From positions 1 through 35,446 of the forward strand of contig JASMDC010000037.1 in NCBI GenBank assembly GCA_030753015.1: 35,446 nucleotides of DNA, given 5' to 3'. The DNA comes from Candidatus Undinarchaeales archaeon (GTDB lineage Archaea; SpSt-1190; JASMDC01). The notes under the pieces were generated by a model. It worked only from the letters and a program-made list of their open reading frames with translations, did no database searches and had not been told where the DNA came from. The translations under genes were made by a program, and so were the position numbers. Positions 23,178 through 31,351 of the stretch are shown piece after piece (the first letter of the stretch is position 1; each line of letters begins with the position of its first letter).

Positions 23178-23645
23178 TCACGGCAGGACGATGTCCCTGA
23201 TACGCCTGTCCTTGGACACCTGGGGTATCAGTCGTGTACTGCTTGCAAGACCGCACCCAAGGGCACGACCTTTGTAGCAGACCAGCACGTACCGTCGTCC
23301 TTCGTCCTCATGCTCATCGGTGAGGGATACCTCCTCGCCAGCGATGAACCGCACCGCATGCTCCCTGTCGAGGCTCACCCTGTTGTGCGTGATGTGCTCG
23401 GCCAGTGCTTGGAGCGCCGTTCCGGTCGGACGCCAGCCATCGGGCCCTATGCTCGACGATCGCATGATCGTGATGCCCACCGTATCGTACCGGACACCCT
23501 CTGTGAGCCCATCGACCACCATCCAGACCGCGTTCGCGCCCTTGCGGAAGAAGACCATATCGTCGAAGGCCTCTTCAGGTATGCCGAACTGCTCGGCCCA
23601 CCAGGCAATGATGGCTTCACGCTCGACGCTTTCGAAGCGAGGCAA
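23178..23645 (-). CDS. PUA-like partner of the NOL1/NOP2/Sun methyltransferase (COG3270 type)
   Basis: This 155-residue protein resembles the C-terminal RNA-binding part of RsmF-type RNA methyltransferases and the free-standing archaeal COG3270 proteins. Key segments are ESVEREAIIAWWAEQFGIP, DDMVFFRKGANAVWMV and AGEEVSLTDEHEDEGRRYVLVCYKGRALGCGL...IPQVSKDRRI. It probably guides the methyltransferase encoded just upstream to its RNA. The start appears to be TTG at 23645, with GGAGG 8 nt ahead. It lies 29 nt inside the end of the methyltransferase gene, so translation is probably coupled. It is the last gene of the super-operon. Confidence 0.82.
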   Translation of the reverse strand: MPRFESVEREAIIAWWAEQFGIPEEAFDDMVFFRKGANAVWMVVDGLTEGVRYDTVGITIMRSSSIGPDGWRPTGTALQALAEHITHNRVSLDREHAVRFIAGEEVSLTDEHEDEGRRYVLVCYKGRALGCGLASSTRLIPQVSKDRRIRDIVLP

Positions 23646-24531
23646 CGAAAAAACCTCCCGTATCGTTGAGGTGCGGGTACACGCGCAGGCACCGGCGCAT
23701 CTGGTCGGGGAACCGATGTTCCTCCCATTCGGTGAGCCCGGGGGAGCAGATGAATCCGGGTGGGGCCGACCCGTCCACGAGCTCGAACCCACGCTCCAGC
23801 GCTCGTGCGACCTGTACCTCGTTGTCCTCGGGCGCATAGGTGCAGGTCGAGTACACGAGCATACCACCGGGACGCACAAGCTCGCATGCCCGGTCGATCA
23901 TGGCCGACTGGCTTCGCTGGAGCTCCTGCCTGAACCTACGATGATAGCGCCAGAGCACGTCAGGTCGCTTGCGCGCCATGCCTTCGCTGGAGCAGGCCGG
24001 ATCGAGCAGTACCCGATCGAACGACGCGTTGGGGAACCTCCGGCCGTCAATAGAGGAGAAGCCCGTGTTCATCACTCCCAGCCGTTCGCAGTTCGCGCGG
24101 AGCATGGGGAGCCGTCCTTTGGCGACGTCGTTGGCGATGATGTGGCCGGTGTTCTCCATCATCTGAGCGAGGTGTGTCGTCTTGGAGCCGGGTGCAGCGC
24201 ACAGGTCGAGCACGCGCTCGCCGGGTCGCGGCGCGAGCACGATTGGTGGCACCATCGACACCTCCTCCTGTGAGTGGATGTGGCCGATGAAGTGCTCGAA
24301 GAGCGTACCGGGCCGATCAGCGTCGATTCGCAGCCCGGCCGGGTACCAGCTAAAGGGATCGGCAGCGATGCCCCGTTCTTCGAGCGACTCCCGCACAGCT
24401 GCCGGGTCGGCGCGAAGTGTGTTCACTCGCACGGTCGACGGTAGCGGCTGCTCACAGCTCTCAAGGAAGGCGTCGAAGTGGGGAACGATGTCCTGGTACC
24501 TGTACAACGGGGAGAGGTCAGGGACCTCCAT
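23617..24531 (-). CDS. RNA cytosine-5 methyltransferase, NOL1/NOP2/Sun family
   Basis: This is a 304-residue SAM-dependent enzyme. The SAM site is VLDLCAAPGSKTTHLAQMM, motif IV is LLDPACSSEGMARKRPD, and the catalytic-type Cys pair is the Cys of DPACSS plus the Cys of VYSTCTYAPEDNE. The N-terminal part (TVRVNTLRADP...) is the family RNA-binding region. Motif IV reads D-P-A-C, where most members have D-A-P-C, an exchange of the usual Pro next to Cys. I chose ATG 24531, 2 nt after the Cbf5 stop, over a longer frame that overlaps cbf5 by ~70 nt. Substrates in archaea are tRNA or rRNA; which one applies here is open. Confidence 0.9.
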   Translation of the reverse strand: MEVPDLSPLYRYQDIVPHFDAFLESCEQPLPSTVRVNTLRADPAAVRESLEERGIAADPFSWYPAGLRIDADRPGTLFEHFIGHIHSQEEVSMVPPIVLAPRPGERVLDLCAAPGSKTTHLAQMMENTGHIIANDVAKGRLPMLRANCERLGVMNTGFSSIDGRRFPNASFDRVLLDPACSSEGMARKRPDVLWRYHRRFRQELQRSQSAMIDRACELVRPGGMLVYSTCTYAPEDNEVQVARALERGFELVDGSAPPGFICSPGLTEWEEHRFPDQMRRCLRVYPHLNDTGGFFVASLRKRRA

Positions 24532-24533
24532 GG

Positions 24534-25604
24534 TCACGATGGCGTCCTGTGCCACATCTTGGGGTACACGCCGCGGGGGATGAAAACGCGATCGATGCTC
24601 GCGCACACGCCCTTCCTGCCCTGGGCCATGCGGTCGGAGTCCATGGTCGCCTTCCCGATGGCCACCAGTTCTCCCTTCAGGGACATGATCGCGACAAGGT
24701 CCTTCACTTCGATGTTGGACTCGAGCGTGGCCACACCGGGGAGGGCCAGGGGAGCTCCGTGGGCGACAGCGGACACGGCGCTATCGAGGATCGTGATCTT
24801 CGGGAGGTTCCCCACCGCATGCTCCACGGGGAGCACGGCCTTGCGCAGGAGGTCCTCACGCCCGTCCTCCTTCCAGAACACGTATGCATCCAGGAGGTCG
24901 TGAAGCGTGACTTGCGATTCGCCCTCCACGAACGGCCCGGCCCGTGTGCGACGGAGCTCGGCCATGTGGGCCCCGCTCATGAGGGCGGTCCCCATGTCAT
25001 GGCAGAGCTTACGGATGTAGGTGCCTGCCTCGCATCCCACCTGGAGGAGCACCTCCCTGCCCTTGAACTCTAGGAGGTGCATGTAGTAGATCGTACGCTT
25101 GCGCACACGACGACGGACGGCCGAGCGCACCGGCGGCTTCTGGAGTATCTCGCCCTTGAACTCATCTATGGTCTTTTGGAGGAGCCCGGGCTTCACATCG
25201 CCATGGAGCCGCATGAGAGCGATATACTCCTTTCCCGAGGGGAGCAGGGCCTGGACCGCTTTCGTAGCATCGTCGAGCGCGACCGGGAGAACACCCGTGA
25301 CGGCGGGATCGAGGGTACCGCCATGACCGGCCTTCTCAGCCCCGAGGATGTTCTTCACCCATGAGGATACCTCGTGGGACGTAGGGCCTGCAGGCTTGTC
25401 GAGGTTCACGATACCGAAGCGCAAGTGGGTGGCGATGTCACGCTCGCTCGGCGGGCAGCCGAACTTATCGTCAGTAGCTGTCTCTACCTTGACGGTGGTC
25501 TCCCTGGGCGTGGCAAAGAGCGGTGTGGTCCGGCGCGGACGTTCCGGAGACGGTAGGTCCCGTGTCCGGTGGCGCCTGGGAAAACGCTTTCCCGGTCGGT
25601 TCAT
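24534..25604 (-). CDS. cbf5: Cbf5/TruB-type RNA pseudouridine synthase with PUA domain
   Basis: This is a 356-residue enzyme that isomerises uridine in rRNA, guided by H/ACA RNAs with Nop10, Gar1 and L7Ae, and can act on tRNA U55. The catalytic Asp is D99 in GHGGTLDPAVTGVLP. KEYIALMRLHGD, RTIYYMHLLEF and GCEAGTYIRKLCHDMG are conserved core motifs. A PUA domain fills the last ~80 residues (VAHGAPLALPGVATLE to MAQGRKG). The N-terminus has ~45 extra basic/Pro-rich residues before the core. Its ATG overlaps the L14e stop as ATGA, so translation is coupled. Archaeal L14e-Cbf5 adjacency is common. Confidence 0.95.
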   Translation of the reverse strand: MNRPGKRFPRRHRTRDLPSPERPRRTTPLFATPRETTVKVETATDDKFGCPPSERDIATHLRFGIVNLDKPAGPTSHEVSSWVKNILGAEKAGHGGTLDPAVTGVLPVALDDATKAVQALLPSGKEYIALMRLHGDVKPGLLQKTIDEFKGEILQKPPVRSAVRRRVRKRTIYYMHLLEFKGREVLLQVGCEAGTYIRKLCHDMGTALMSGAHMAELRRTRAGPFVEGESQVTLHDLLDAYVFWKEDGREDLLRKAVLPVEHAVGNLPKITILDSAVSAVAHGAPLALPGVATLESNIEVKDLVAIMSLKGELVAIGKATMDSDRMAQGRKGVCASIDRVFIPRGVYPKMWHRTPS

Positions 25605-25849
25605 TTCCCGCTCTTATCCTTGTCGAGCTTCTGGAGCGCCTTGGCCACGTCGGCGTCGCTGGCACCCTTCTTGACCTCGACCATATCGGTGAGGAGCTCA
25701 AGGTGAGCGATGTTCACCTTCCTCCGCCGCACGCCGTCACCGGACACCAGAACGTTGGTGTCGTCTACGATGTCGATGATCACGCACTTGCCGCCCATGT
25801 CGCGGCCAGCCATCTTGATGCAGACACGACCCACATCAATTGCTGGCAT
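25601..25849 (-). CDS. rpl14e: Ribosomal protein L14e
   Basis: This 82-residue large-subunit protein has an SH3-like KOW-type core: PAIDVGRVCIKMAGRDMGGKCVIIDIVDDTNVLVSG. It is followed by the RRRKVNIAHLELL segment and a short Lys-rich tail. ATG 25849 follows GAGGTGA at 5 nt; the in-frame GTG at 25858 is part of that ribosome binding site. It overlaps the L34e gene by 14 nt and Cbf5 by 3 nt. Confidence 0.95.
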   Translation of the reverse strand: MPAIDVGRVCIKMAGRDMGGKCVIIDIVDDTNVLVSGDGVRRRKVNIAHLELLTDMVEVKKGASDADVAKALQKLDKDKSGK

Positions 25850-26120
25850 CAGTGTCACCTCGCAGAGGGAGGACGGCGTTGTTCTTGATCATCTCACGGG
25901 TGCAGCGTGAGCACAGCTTTCCACCGTAGGGTCGATGGACGTTCCGCCTCGTCGAGCGCACCTTCGCGCCCTCCCGGGGTACCCCGCTGAGGATGGCGCC
26001 GCACTCGGCGCAGTGGGGGATACCCGCCTTCTTCCGGGAGTAGTGTGTGACCACCTTCCCGCCGGGCGTAGCCTTGTACTTCTTTTTCAGCGTCGTTGAG
26101 CGCAATGCCGGTCGTACCAT
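25836..26120 (-). CDS. rpl34e: Ribosomal protein L34e
   Basis: This 94-residue protein carries the zinc-ribbon pattern HCAECG...LCSRC and the family motifs MVRPALRSTTLKKKYKATPGG and NVHRPYGG. ATG 26120 follows GAGGTGA at 7-nt spacing; a longer frame from 26138 is less likely. The 3' end overlaps the start of L14e and carries its ribosome binding site. Confidence 0.95.
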   Translation of the reverse strand: MVRPALRSTTLKKKYKATPGGKVVTHYSRKKAGIPHCAECGAILSGVPREGAKVRSTRRNVHRPYGGKLCSRCTREMIKNNAVLPLRGDTDASN

Positions 26121-26147
26121 ATTCTGTTCACCTCGCAAGCATTCCTA

Positions 26148-26654
26148 CTAATGTTCTACCCCCATCAGCTTCCGCAGGGGGAACGACACAGCCATGGATG
26201 ACATGATGTACCATCCGAGCCATCCCAGCTTGTCGTAGATGAATGGGAAAGGGATATAGGCGAGCGTCTCGAGCTGCAGCCCACCCGCGTACGAGCGGAG
26301 CCACATGAAGATAGTGATGATGGGGAGCATGGAGAAGAACGTCGGCTTCATGCTGGTGTTCATCATCTCCATCTGTGTCTCGGTGATCTTTGAGAACACC
26401 TCGCTCACCTTCTTGGGCTGGTTGTCCTTTTGATGCTTCTGGAGCTCCTTCTGGAGCTTCTCCAGCTTGGTCTTGTACCCTCGCATCTCCTCGGGGTCCA
26501 CGAACATCTTGTAGACGACCGTCGAGATGAGGCTGACCAGAGCGGCGGCGCCCATGATGACGAGCATGGCCTGTTGACGTTCGCCTGCTCCCACAGGAGC
26601 GAAGGTGCCCAACGGTAGCAAGGTGGCGTTCAGCACCGAGTCCACCGCATCCAT
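26148..26654 (-). CDS. DUF106 / EMC3-like Oxa1-superfamily membrane insertase
   Basis: This 168-residue archaeal Oxa1/YidC-superfamily protein helps insert membrane proteins co-translationally. It has three hydrophobic segments: ~28-50, ~107-125 (FSMLPIITIFMWL) and ~140-160 (LGWYIMSSMAVSF). A basic cytoplasmic coiled coil at ~55-95 (KLEKLQKELQKHQKDNQPKK) contacts the ribosome in relatives. ATG 26654 is preceded by GGAGGTGA at 8 nt. It follows secY by 21 nt. In many archaea adk lies between secY and this gene; here it does not. Confidence 0.92.
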   Translation of the reverse strand: MDAVDSVLNATLLPLGTFAPVGAGERQQAMLVIMGAAALVSLISTVVYKMFVDPEEMRGYKTKLEKLQKELQKHQKDNQPKKVSEVFSKITETQMEMMNTSMKPTFFSMLPIITIFMWLRSYAGGLQLETLAYIPFPFIYDKLGWLGWYIMSSMAVSFPLRKLMGVEH

Positions 26655-26675
26655 CGACCATCTCACCTCCCGTCC

Positions 26676-28265
26676 TTATCCCTTCATAAAGCGCCTGAGC
26701 GCTGGGTACATGTCGACCATGTGCTGTGTGTGGACTTCCTCGTAGAGGTTGTAGACGATCATGACCGTCAGCAGGATCCCGGTACCGCCACCGATCGAAC
26801 CTGTGAGGTCGGCGAAGGCGGCCAGGAATCCCACGAACGCCCCACCCATGACGGTCAGGGCCGGGATGTAGCGGTTGAGGATGGCCTCCATCATCCGCGG
26901 ATCGCGGCGGAAGCCCCGCACGGACATGTTGGAGTCCTTGATCTGCTTGGCCACGGCCTTTGCGTCCATGTTCGATGTCCTGACCCAGAACACCGAGAAG
27001 ATCACAGCGCCGATGATCATGAACACGGTATAGATGATACCCCGCAGTACTTCTCCGAGCGCGCCATCGCCGATGAATCGGCACGAAGAGTATCCGAGAC
27101 CCGTGAGCTTGTCCCGTTCCAGCGGACATCCAAGATAAATTGATGTCATCACCGTCGGGTCCGTGAGCCCTGACATGAAGTTGCTCGCATCAACACCCAC
27201 TTGATAGAACCATAGCTCGTTCAAGGGTAACCGTTCTCCCGACACCCCCGTTGCGAACACAAACCACTTAGACGTGTCCAGCAGCTCCCGGGAGATTATC
27301 CCTCGGGGGGAGTCGATGAAGAACGCCAGCCCACCTGTGGGCGTGGCGCCACCACCAGCAAAGGTCCCCAGATAGGGGAATCCGTTCTGGTCGAGCAGTC
27401 CGGCCCACAACTGGAGGTTGGCGAGCACTGCTGCCGCCAGGATGACCGGGATGTTCGATGTGTAGACGAACCGCAACGGCCACTTGGTCGTGTAGCCACG
27501 CACACGCGCGAAGGTGAGGGGGATCTCGACCTTCATGGCCTGGACGTAGACTACCACGGTGAACACGAAGACCGTGAATAATATGGGCATCAGGCTGTAG
27601 ACCGCACCCTCTGGATTACCCTGCGCCATCTGTTGCATTGCGAACCAGACGATACCGGTAGGCACGTCCGGATTGGTCGGGCTGGGCATCGGGTTGAGCG
27701 ACGATACAATGATGCTGGTGCTCACACCGGCCGCGATGAAGAGCGACACTCCGGAGCCGAAGCCCCACTTGCTGATGATCTCGTCAAGGATGATAATGAG
27801 CAGTCCGCCGATGGAGAGCTGCGCTATGAGGAGCGCCGTCAGTCCAAAATTGCTGGGATCTGAAGGCGGTAGTCCTCCGGATATAACGTACACTGCGGCC
27901 TCGAAGATGGTGAAGCCGATGGTGACCAGCTTCTGTGTCCCTTGGAACCTGCGACGGCCCTCGGCCGTCGTGATATCGAACGGGAGCAGGTCCACACCCT
28001 GTAGCAGCTGCAGGATGATAGATGCGGTGACGATGGGCGAGATACCTAGGGTGATGATCGAACCGAAGTTACCTGCCACGATCGCGCGAAGGTTCTGGAA
28101 GTAGTCGATCGCCTGGGGGGAAAGCCCATAGAGCTTGAGCTGGCCGAGTATGAAATAGAGGATGAGCACTGTGCCCGTCCATTTCAGCTTCTCGTTGAAC
28201 GACAGCCGTCGCTTCGGTTTCTCAACCTCGGGGAGGTTGCCCAGGATCGAGTCGAGGTCCACCAT
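26676..28265 (-). CDS. secY: Protein translocase subunit SecY
   Basis: This 529-residue protein forms the pore of the Sec translocon. There are ten predicted membrane segments, and the N-terminal amphipathic helix leads into TM1 (WTGTVLILYFILGQLKLYG). The plug/TM2 region (ITLGISPIVTASIILQLLQG) and the ribosome-binding loop (TFARVRGYTTKWPLRFVY, ~251-268) are typical. The external loop between TM7 and TM8 (residues ~322-405) is longer than usual for archaeal SecY and contains C380 and C395, which could form a disulfide outside the cell. It follows L15, as usual in archaea. Confidence 0.96.
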   Translation of the reverse strand: MVDLDSILGNLPEVEKPKRRLSFNEKLKWTGTVLILYFILGQLKLYGLSPQAIDYFQNLRAIVAGNFGSIITLGISPIVTASIILQLLQGVDLLPFDITTAEGRRRFQGTQKLVTIGFTIFEAAVYVISGGLPPSDPSNFGLTALLIAQLSIGGLLIIILDEIISKWGFGSGVSLFIAAGVSTSIIVSSLNPMPSPTNPDVPTGIVWFAMQQMAQGNPEGAVYSLMPILFTVFVFTVVVYVQAMKVEIPLTFARVRGYTTKWPLRFVYTSNIPVILAAAVLANLQLWAGLLDQNGFPYLGTFAGGGATPTGGLAFFIDSPRGIISRELLDTSKWFVFATGVSGERLPLNELWFYQVGVDASNFMSGLTDPTVMTSIYLGCPLERDKLTGLGYSSCRFIGDGALGEVLRGIIYTVFMIIGAVIFSVFWVRTSNMDAKAVAKQIKDSNMSVRGFRRDPRMMEAILNRYIPALTVMGGAFVGFLAAFADLTGSIGGGTGILLTVMIVYNLYEEVHTQHMVDMYPALRRFMKG

Positions 28266-28276
28266 AAATGATCTCC

Positions 28277-28744
28277 CTAGGACTTGTCCTCAGCTGGTTC
28301 TTCCTCGAAACCGGCCGGGGCCTCGGCGACCCCGCCGCTTTTCTCGATGCCTGCGCGGGCCTTCTCTGTGAAGTACGGTGCCTTGATGTGTACCTTCTTT
28401 GTAAGGTAGCCGTTCCCCAGGACCTTATGGAATCCCAGGGCGCCAAGGTCCACAGCATAGGTGTCCTTCTTCTTCTCGGCCCTTCCGGCCTCGACCCACG
28501 CCTCTAGGGACTGGTCGAGTTCTTTGAGGTTGATTGTAATAGGGATGAAGCCCATGGGCTTGTTGAAGCCGTACTTGCCGAAGTGCTTCGGGTCGTACTT
28601 GACAACGTAGGTCCACTTGCCTTTGTGCATACCGGCGTTGCCATGTCCACCCTTGTTCCCAGCTCCGCGGCGCTTCTTCTTGGAACCGCCACCGCAGGAC
28701 TTGGTCCCACGCATGCTCTCGATCTTCTTTCGTTTTCGGATCAT
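28277..28744 (-). CDS. rpl15: Ribosomal protein uL15
   Basis: This 155-residue protein has the Gly/Lys-rich N-terminus MIRKRKKIESMRGTKSCGGG...KKKRRGAGNKGGHGNAG, which threads into 23S rRNA, and the conserved FGKYGFNKP block. ATG 28744 follows GAGGTGG at 5 nt; a GTG nine bases upstream belongs to the ribosome binding site. The tail is acidic (EEEPAEDKS). Confidence 0.95.
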   Translation of the reverse strand: MIRKRKKIESMRGTKSCGGGSKKKRRGAGNKGGHGNAGMHKGKWTYVVKYDPKHFGKYGFNKPMGFIPITINLKELDQSLEAWVEAGRAEKKKDTYAVDLGALGFHKVLGNGYLTKKVHIKAPYFTEKARAGIEKSGGVAEAPAGFEEEPAEDKS

Positions 28745-28761
28745 GATGTCCACCTCGGAGG

Positions 28762-29232
28762 TTAGATCATACGCTCGATGAGCTTGTCGATTTCTTCCTT
28801 GCGGTCGCCCAGAGCGCCGCCAATGGTCACGTGCCGCTTGATTGCACCGTGGCCCTTACGAGGCGGGTGAAGGCGGAACACGGGCTTCAGGTCAGGAAGG
28901 AGCTCTGTCGTCTCCTTGCTATCGGCCCATGCCTTTACGAAGGCATCGATGGTCTTGTACTTGCCTCCGGTCGACTCCTTCACGTACTCGTCTGTGATAG
29001 GCTTGTTACCTACCAGCTGGCCGCGCTTCTTCAGCATAGCGGCGAGCAAATCAAGGCTGGGTGTGCCCCAGGTGATGTAGTCCTTGGCCTTCTTGATCAT
29101 CCCGCGTGTTGTGGGGGAATCGTCCACCACGACACAGTGGTTGACCCGGTCAAGGCGCAGATAGGTGAGTGTCTGGTTGATCCCGGTGCGAACACCTATG
29201 GACCCGCGGACCCTTACGATAGCGAGCTTCAT
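28762..29232 (-). CDS. rpl30: Ribosomal protein uL30
   Basis: This 156-residue protein has the archaeal/eukaryotic uL30 shape: MKLAIVRVRGSIGVRTGINQTL, a conserved RVNHCVVV strand, and FRLHPPRKGHGAIKRHV at the C-terminus. Its ATG overlaps the S5 stop as ATGA. Confidence 0.95.
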   Translation of the reverse strand: MKLAIVRVRGSIGVRTGINQTLTYLRLDRVNHCVVVDDSPTTRGMIKKAKDYITWGTPSLDLLAAMLKKRGQLVGNKPITDEYVKESTGGKYKTIDAFVKAWADSKETTELLPDLKPVFRLHPPRKGHGAIKRHVTIGGALGDRKEEIDKLIERMI

Positions 29233-29981
29233 AGAACAACACCTGCCGATTCAACGTACTCGTTCTGGTACTTGATGAGGTGAAGGTTTCGCAGAGCATC
29301 GAACGTCGCGTTAGCGAGGTTGGTGCGGCTTCGGGTCTGGCCCGTGGTCTTGGACCAGACGTCCTTGACACCAGCGAGCTCCAGGATCTTCTTGGACTCG
29401 TCGTTGATAGCAAGCTTGATACCCTTGGGTGCAGGCAGAAGGGTCACTCGGACGCTCCCGCACTTCCCCTCGACCTTGGCCGGGATGGAATGGGGTCCAG
29501 AGCAACCGCACTCCCAACTCCCGCACGCTCGGGGCACGCGGATCATGTTGAGCTTCGCGTTAGCGACGGCACGCTGCCTGGCGGGGACGCTGGATCGGCT
29601 GCTCCCACGACCAAGTCCTACGAGCCCGTCGCGGTTACCCACGACTGCGACATAGGAGAACTTGAGCCGTGCACCCTCACGCACCTTCTTCTGAGTGTGC
29701 TTGAAGGGGCGTCGGGCACCGCCGCCGAACTTACCCTTGGCCTGACCGATGAGGATGAGCTCTGACTCGAGGTTCTCGCGCAGGATGAAGTCAACGATTT
29801 GAGGTTCCTGGACAGTGAGGTTCAGACTGAGGATCTCCTCTACCGAGGTAATCTCGCCAGCCTTCACCTTCATTCCCAGCTTCGTGCGAGGGACCCAAGT
29901 CTCGAGCGCTTCCAGATCACGGTTGATCCTTTGTTGTGGTCGTTGTCTTGATCTTGATCTTTGTCCTGGTCCTGGTGCCAT
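29229..29981 (-). CDS. rps5: Ribosomal protein uS5
   Basis: This 250-residue decoding-site protein has the double-stranded RNA-binding-like domain at ~75-140 (VGNRDGLVGLGRG) and the S5 C-terminal domain with KTTGQTRSRTNLANATFDAL. The N-terminus has an unusual RSRSRQRPQQR basic run. ATG 29981 is preferred to the GTG at 29990, which overlaps the L18 stop. Confidence 0.95.
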   Translation of the reverse strand: MAPGPGQRSRSRQRPQQRINRDLEALETWVPRTKLGMKVKAGEITSVEEILSLNLTVQEPQIVDFILRENLESELILIGQAKGKFGGGARRPFKHTQKKVREGARLKFSYVAVVGNRDGLVGLGRGSSRSSVPARQRAVANAKLNMIRVPRACGSWECGCSGPHSIPAKVEGKCGSVRVTLLPAPKGIKLAINDESKKILELAGVKDVWSKTTGQTRSRTNLANATFDALRNLHLIKYQNEYVESAGVVL

Positions 29982-29986
29982 GGTGA

Positions 29987-30487
29987 TCACGCCTTGTCGA
30001 TCTTGTTCTTGGTGGTCTCGACGAGCGTGTTCAGCTTCTCGTCGATGTGCTGCCCGTTGATGCGCTCTTCGGGCGGAAAGATATCATCACTGTGAGGGAT
30101 GGCGACCCCGCTGTCGAGGATGCCCTTGAGGGTCGCGTAGAGCCTGCCGCCACGCTGTGACGTCACAACGCCGAGGTCCAGTATCCCCTCCTTCACCTTC
30201 GCGGCCTGAGCACGCTTACCGATCAGGTAGCCGGTGAGGTAGGCTGCAGGTAGGTTCTTGGTCCCCTTGTCCCAGCCGAACTTCGCCAACTGCTGTGAGG
30301 TAGCGGAAGCCAGGGTAAGGTCACCCTTGGAGTCGAACTGCACGACCTGAGCACTGATGTACTTGTTCGAGCGCCTGACAACGAAGCGAGGCTTGCGTGC
30401 TTGGAGCAGGATACGCCGGCTCCGGTAATCGGTGCGCTTCTCCCGGCGACGCCGGAAGGGGACACGGTAGACTGCGTTCTTGGCCAT
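29987..30487 (-). CDS. rpl18: Ribosomal protein uL18
   Basis: This 166-residue 5S rRNA-binding protein has YRVPFRRRREKRTDYRSRR and LLQARKPRFVVRRSNKYISAQVV, then the GRLYATLKGILDSGVAIPHSDD block typical of archaeal/eukaryotic L18. It lies 1 nt after L19e. Confidence 0.95.
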   Translation of the reverse strand: MAKNAVYRVPFRRRREKRTDYRSRRILLQARKPRFVVRRSNKYISAQVVQFDSKGDLTLASATSQQLAKFGWDKGTKNLPAAYLTGYLIGKRAQAAKVKEGILDLGVVTSQRGGRLYATLKGILDSGVAIPHSDDIFPPEERINGQHIDEKLNTLVETTKNKIDKA

Positions 30488-30488
30488 G

Positions 30489-30980
30489 CTACTCGACCTC
30501 CTTGGGGGCTTCCGGCGCCGGTTCCGGCGTCGGCTCGACGATCAGGTCGTGCTCCCGTATGTAGAGTTTCAGGTGAGCCTTGTTACGAAACATGTTACCC
30601 TTGATGTGGCGGTAGAGGTATCGGTAGTCCTTGGGCGTGAGCTTGCCCACGTCCCTGAGGTGGCGGATGAGCTCGCGACAGGGCCGCACCAAATTGATCC
30701 AACGCCGCTTGGCTGGGAGCCGGGCGTTCTTGGTACCCCTTCGGTTGCCATACCCACGGCGGTGACCCTTGGTGCGCTTGATATGGCGCTCCCGGGCCCT
30801 GTGTCGTGACGTACCCTTCTTCTGGTGGACGGAGATGACACCCTCGGAGATGAGGGTGCGTAAGTCCTCCCGGGTGAGGGCATCGCTTACCTGTGAGAGC
30901 CTCGTGGGATCGATCCACACGCGGTGGGTTCCCGTCTTCATGATCCTGCTCGCGACCTTCTTGTGATTTGAGACATTCAT
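30489..30980 (-). CDS. rpl19e: Ribosomal protein L19e
   Basis: This 163-residue protein has HRVWIDPTRLSQVSDALTREDLRTLISEGVI and the basic GYGNRRGTKNARLPAKRRW block. It has a long C-terminal helix and a Pro/Glu-rich tail. ATG 30980 follows GGTGA at 5 nt. The Shine-Dalgarno lies over the L32e stop codon. Confidence 0.95.
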   Translation of the reverse strand: MNVSNHKKVASRIMKTGTHRVWIDPTRLSQVSDALTREDLRTLISEGVISVHQKKGTSRHRARERHIKRTKGHRRGYGNRRGTKNARLPAKRRWINLVRPCRELIRHLRDVGKLTPKDYRYLYRHIKGNMFRNKAHLKLYIREHDLIVEPTPEPAPEAPKEVE

Positions 30981-30985
30981 CGTCA

Positions 30986-31348
30986 TCACCGGTTGAATAC
31001 CTGGATACCCAGGTCGTCGGCTTTCTTCAGGATGGTCTCGCGCTTGCGTGTCCCCACGGTCCCGCCGATGCGGGCACCCTGAGTCTTCGGGTCAATGGCG
31101 TCCAGCATTTTAGGATTGAACACCAGGACCTCGGTAAGTCCGGAGGGGTGGAGACCGCGGACTGCCTTGGGAGAACGGTACCCTGAATCGGGCATAGCGG
31201 GCTTACCACGTCTGCCCAACCGAATCTTGTTCGTGATCCCACGGGGCTTGCGCCACACGGGCTTGAGCTTCTTGTATCGGAACCATTCGGTGCGCTTGAA
31301 CGTCGGTCGGCGCGCCGCGATTCTCTTCTTCAAATCCATAAGATCCAT
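30986..31348 (-). CDS. rpl32e: Ribosomal protein L32e
   Basis: This 120-residue protein has RPTFKRTEWFRYKKLKPVWRKPRGITNKIR and GYRSPKAVRGLHPSGLTEVLVFN, diagnostic of L32e. It lacks the long N-terminal extension present in some archaea. It lies 3 nt after L6. Confidence 0.95.
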   Translation of the reverse strand: MDLMDLKKRIAARRPTFKRTEWFRYKKLKPVWRKPRGITNKIRLGRRGKPAMPDSGYRSPKAVRGLHPSGLTEVLVFNPKMLDAIDPKTQGARIGGTVGTRKRETILKKADDLGIQVFNR

Positions 31349-31351
31349 GGA

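Noticed and set aside
23646..23879. N-terminal extension of the PUA-like protein
   Set aside because: This part of the frame is Arg/Ser/Pro-rich and overlaps the methyltransferase; it reads like an out-of-frame shadow.
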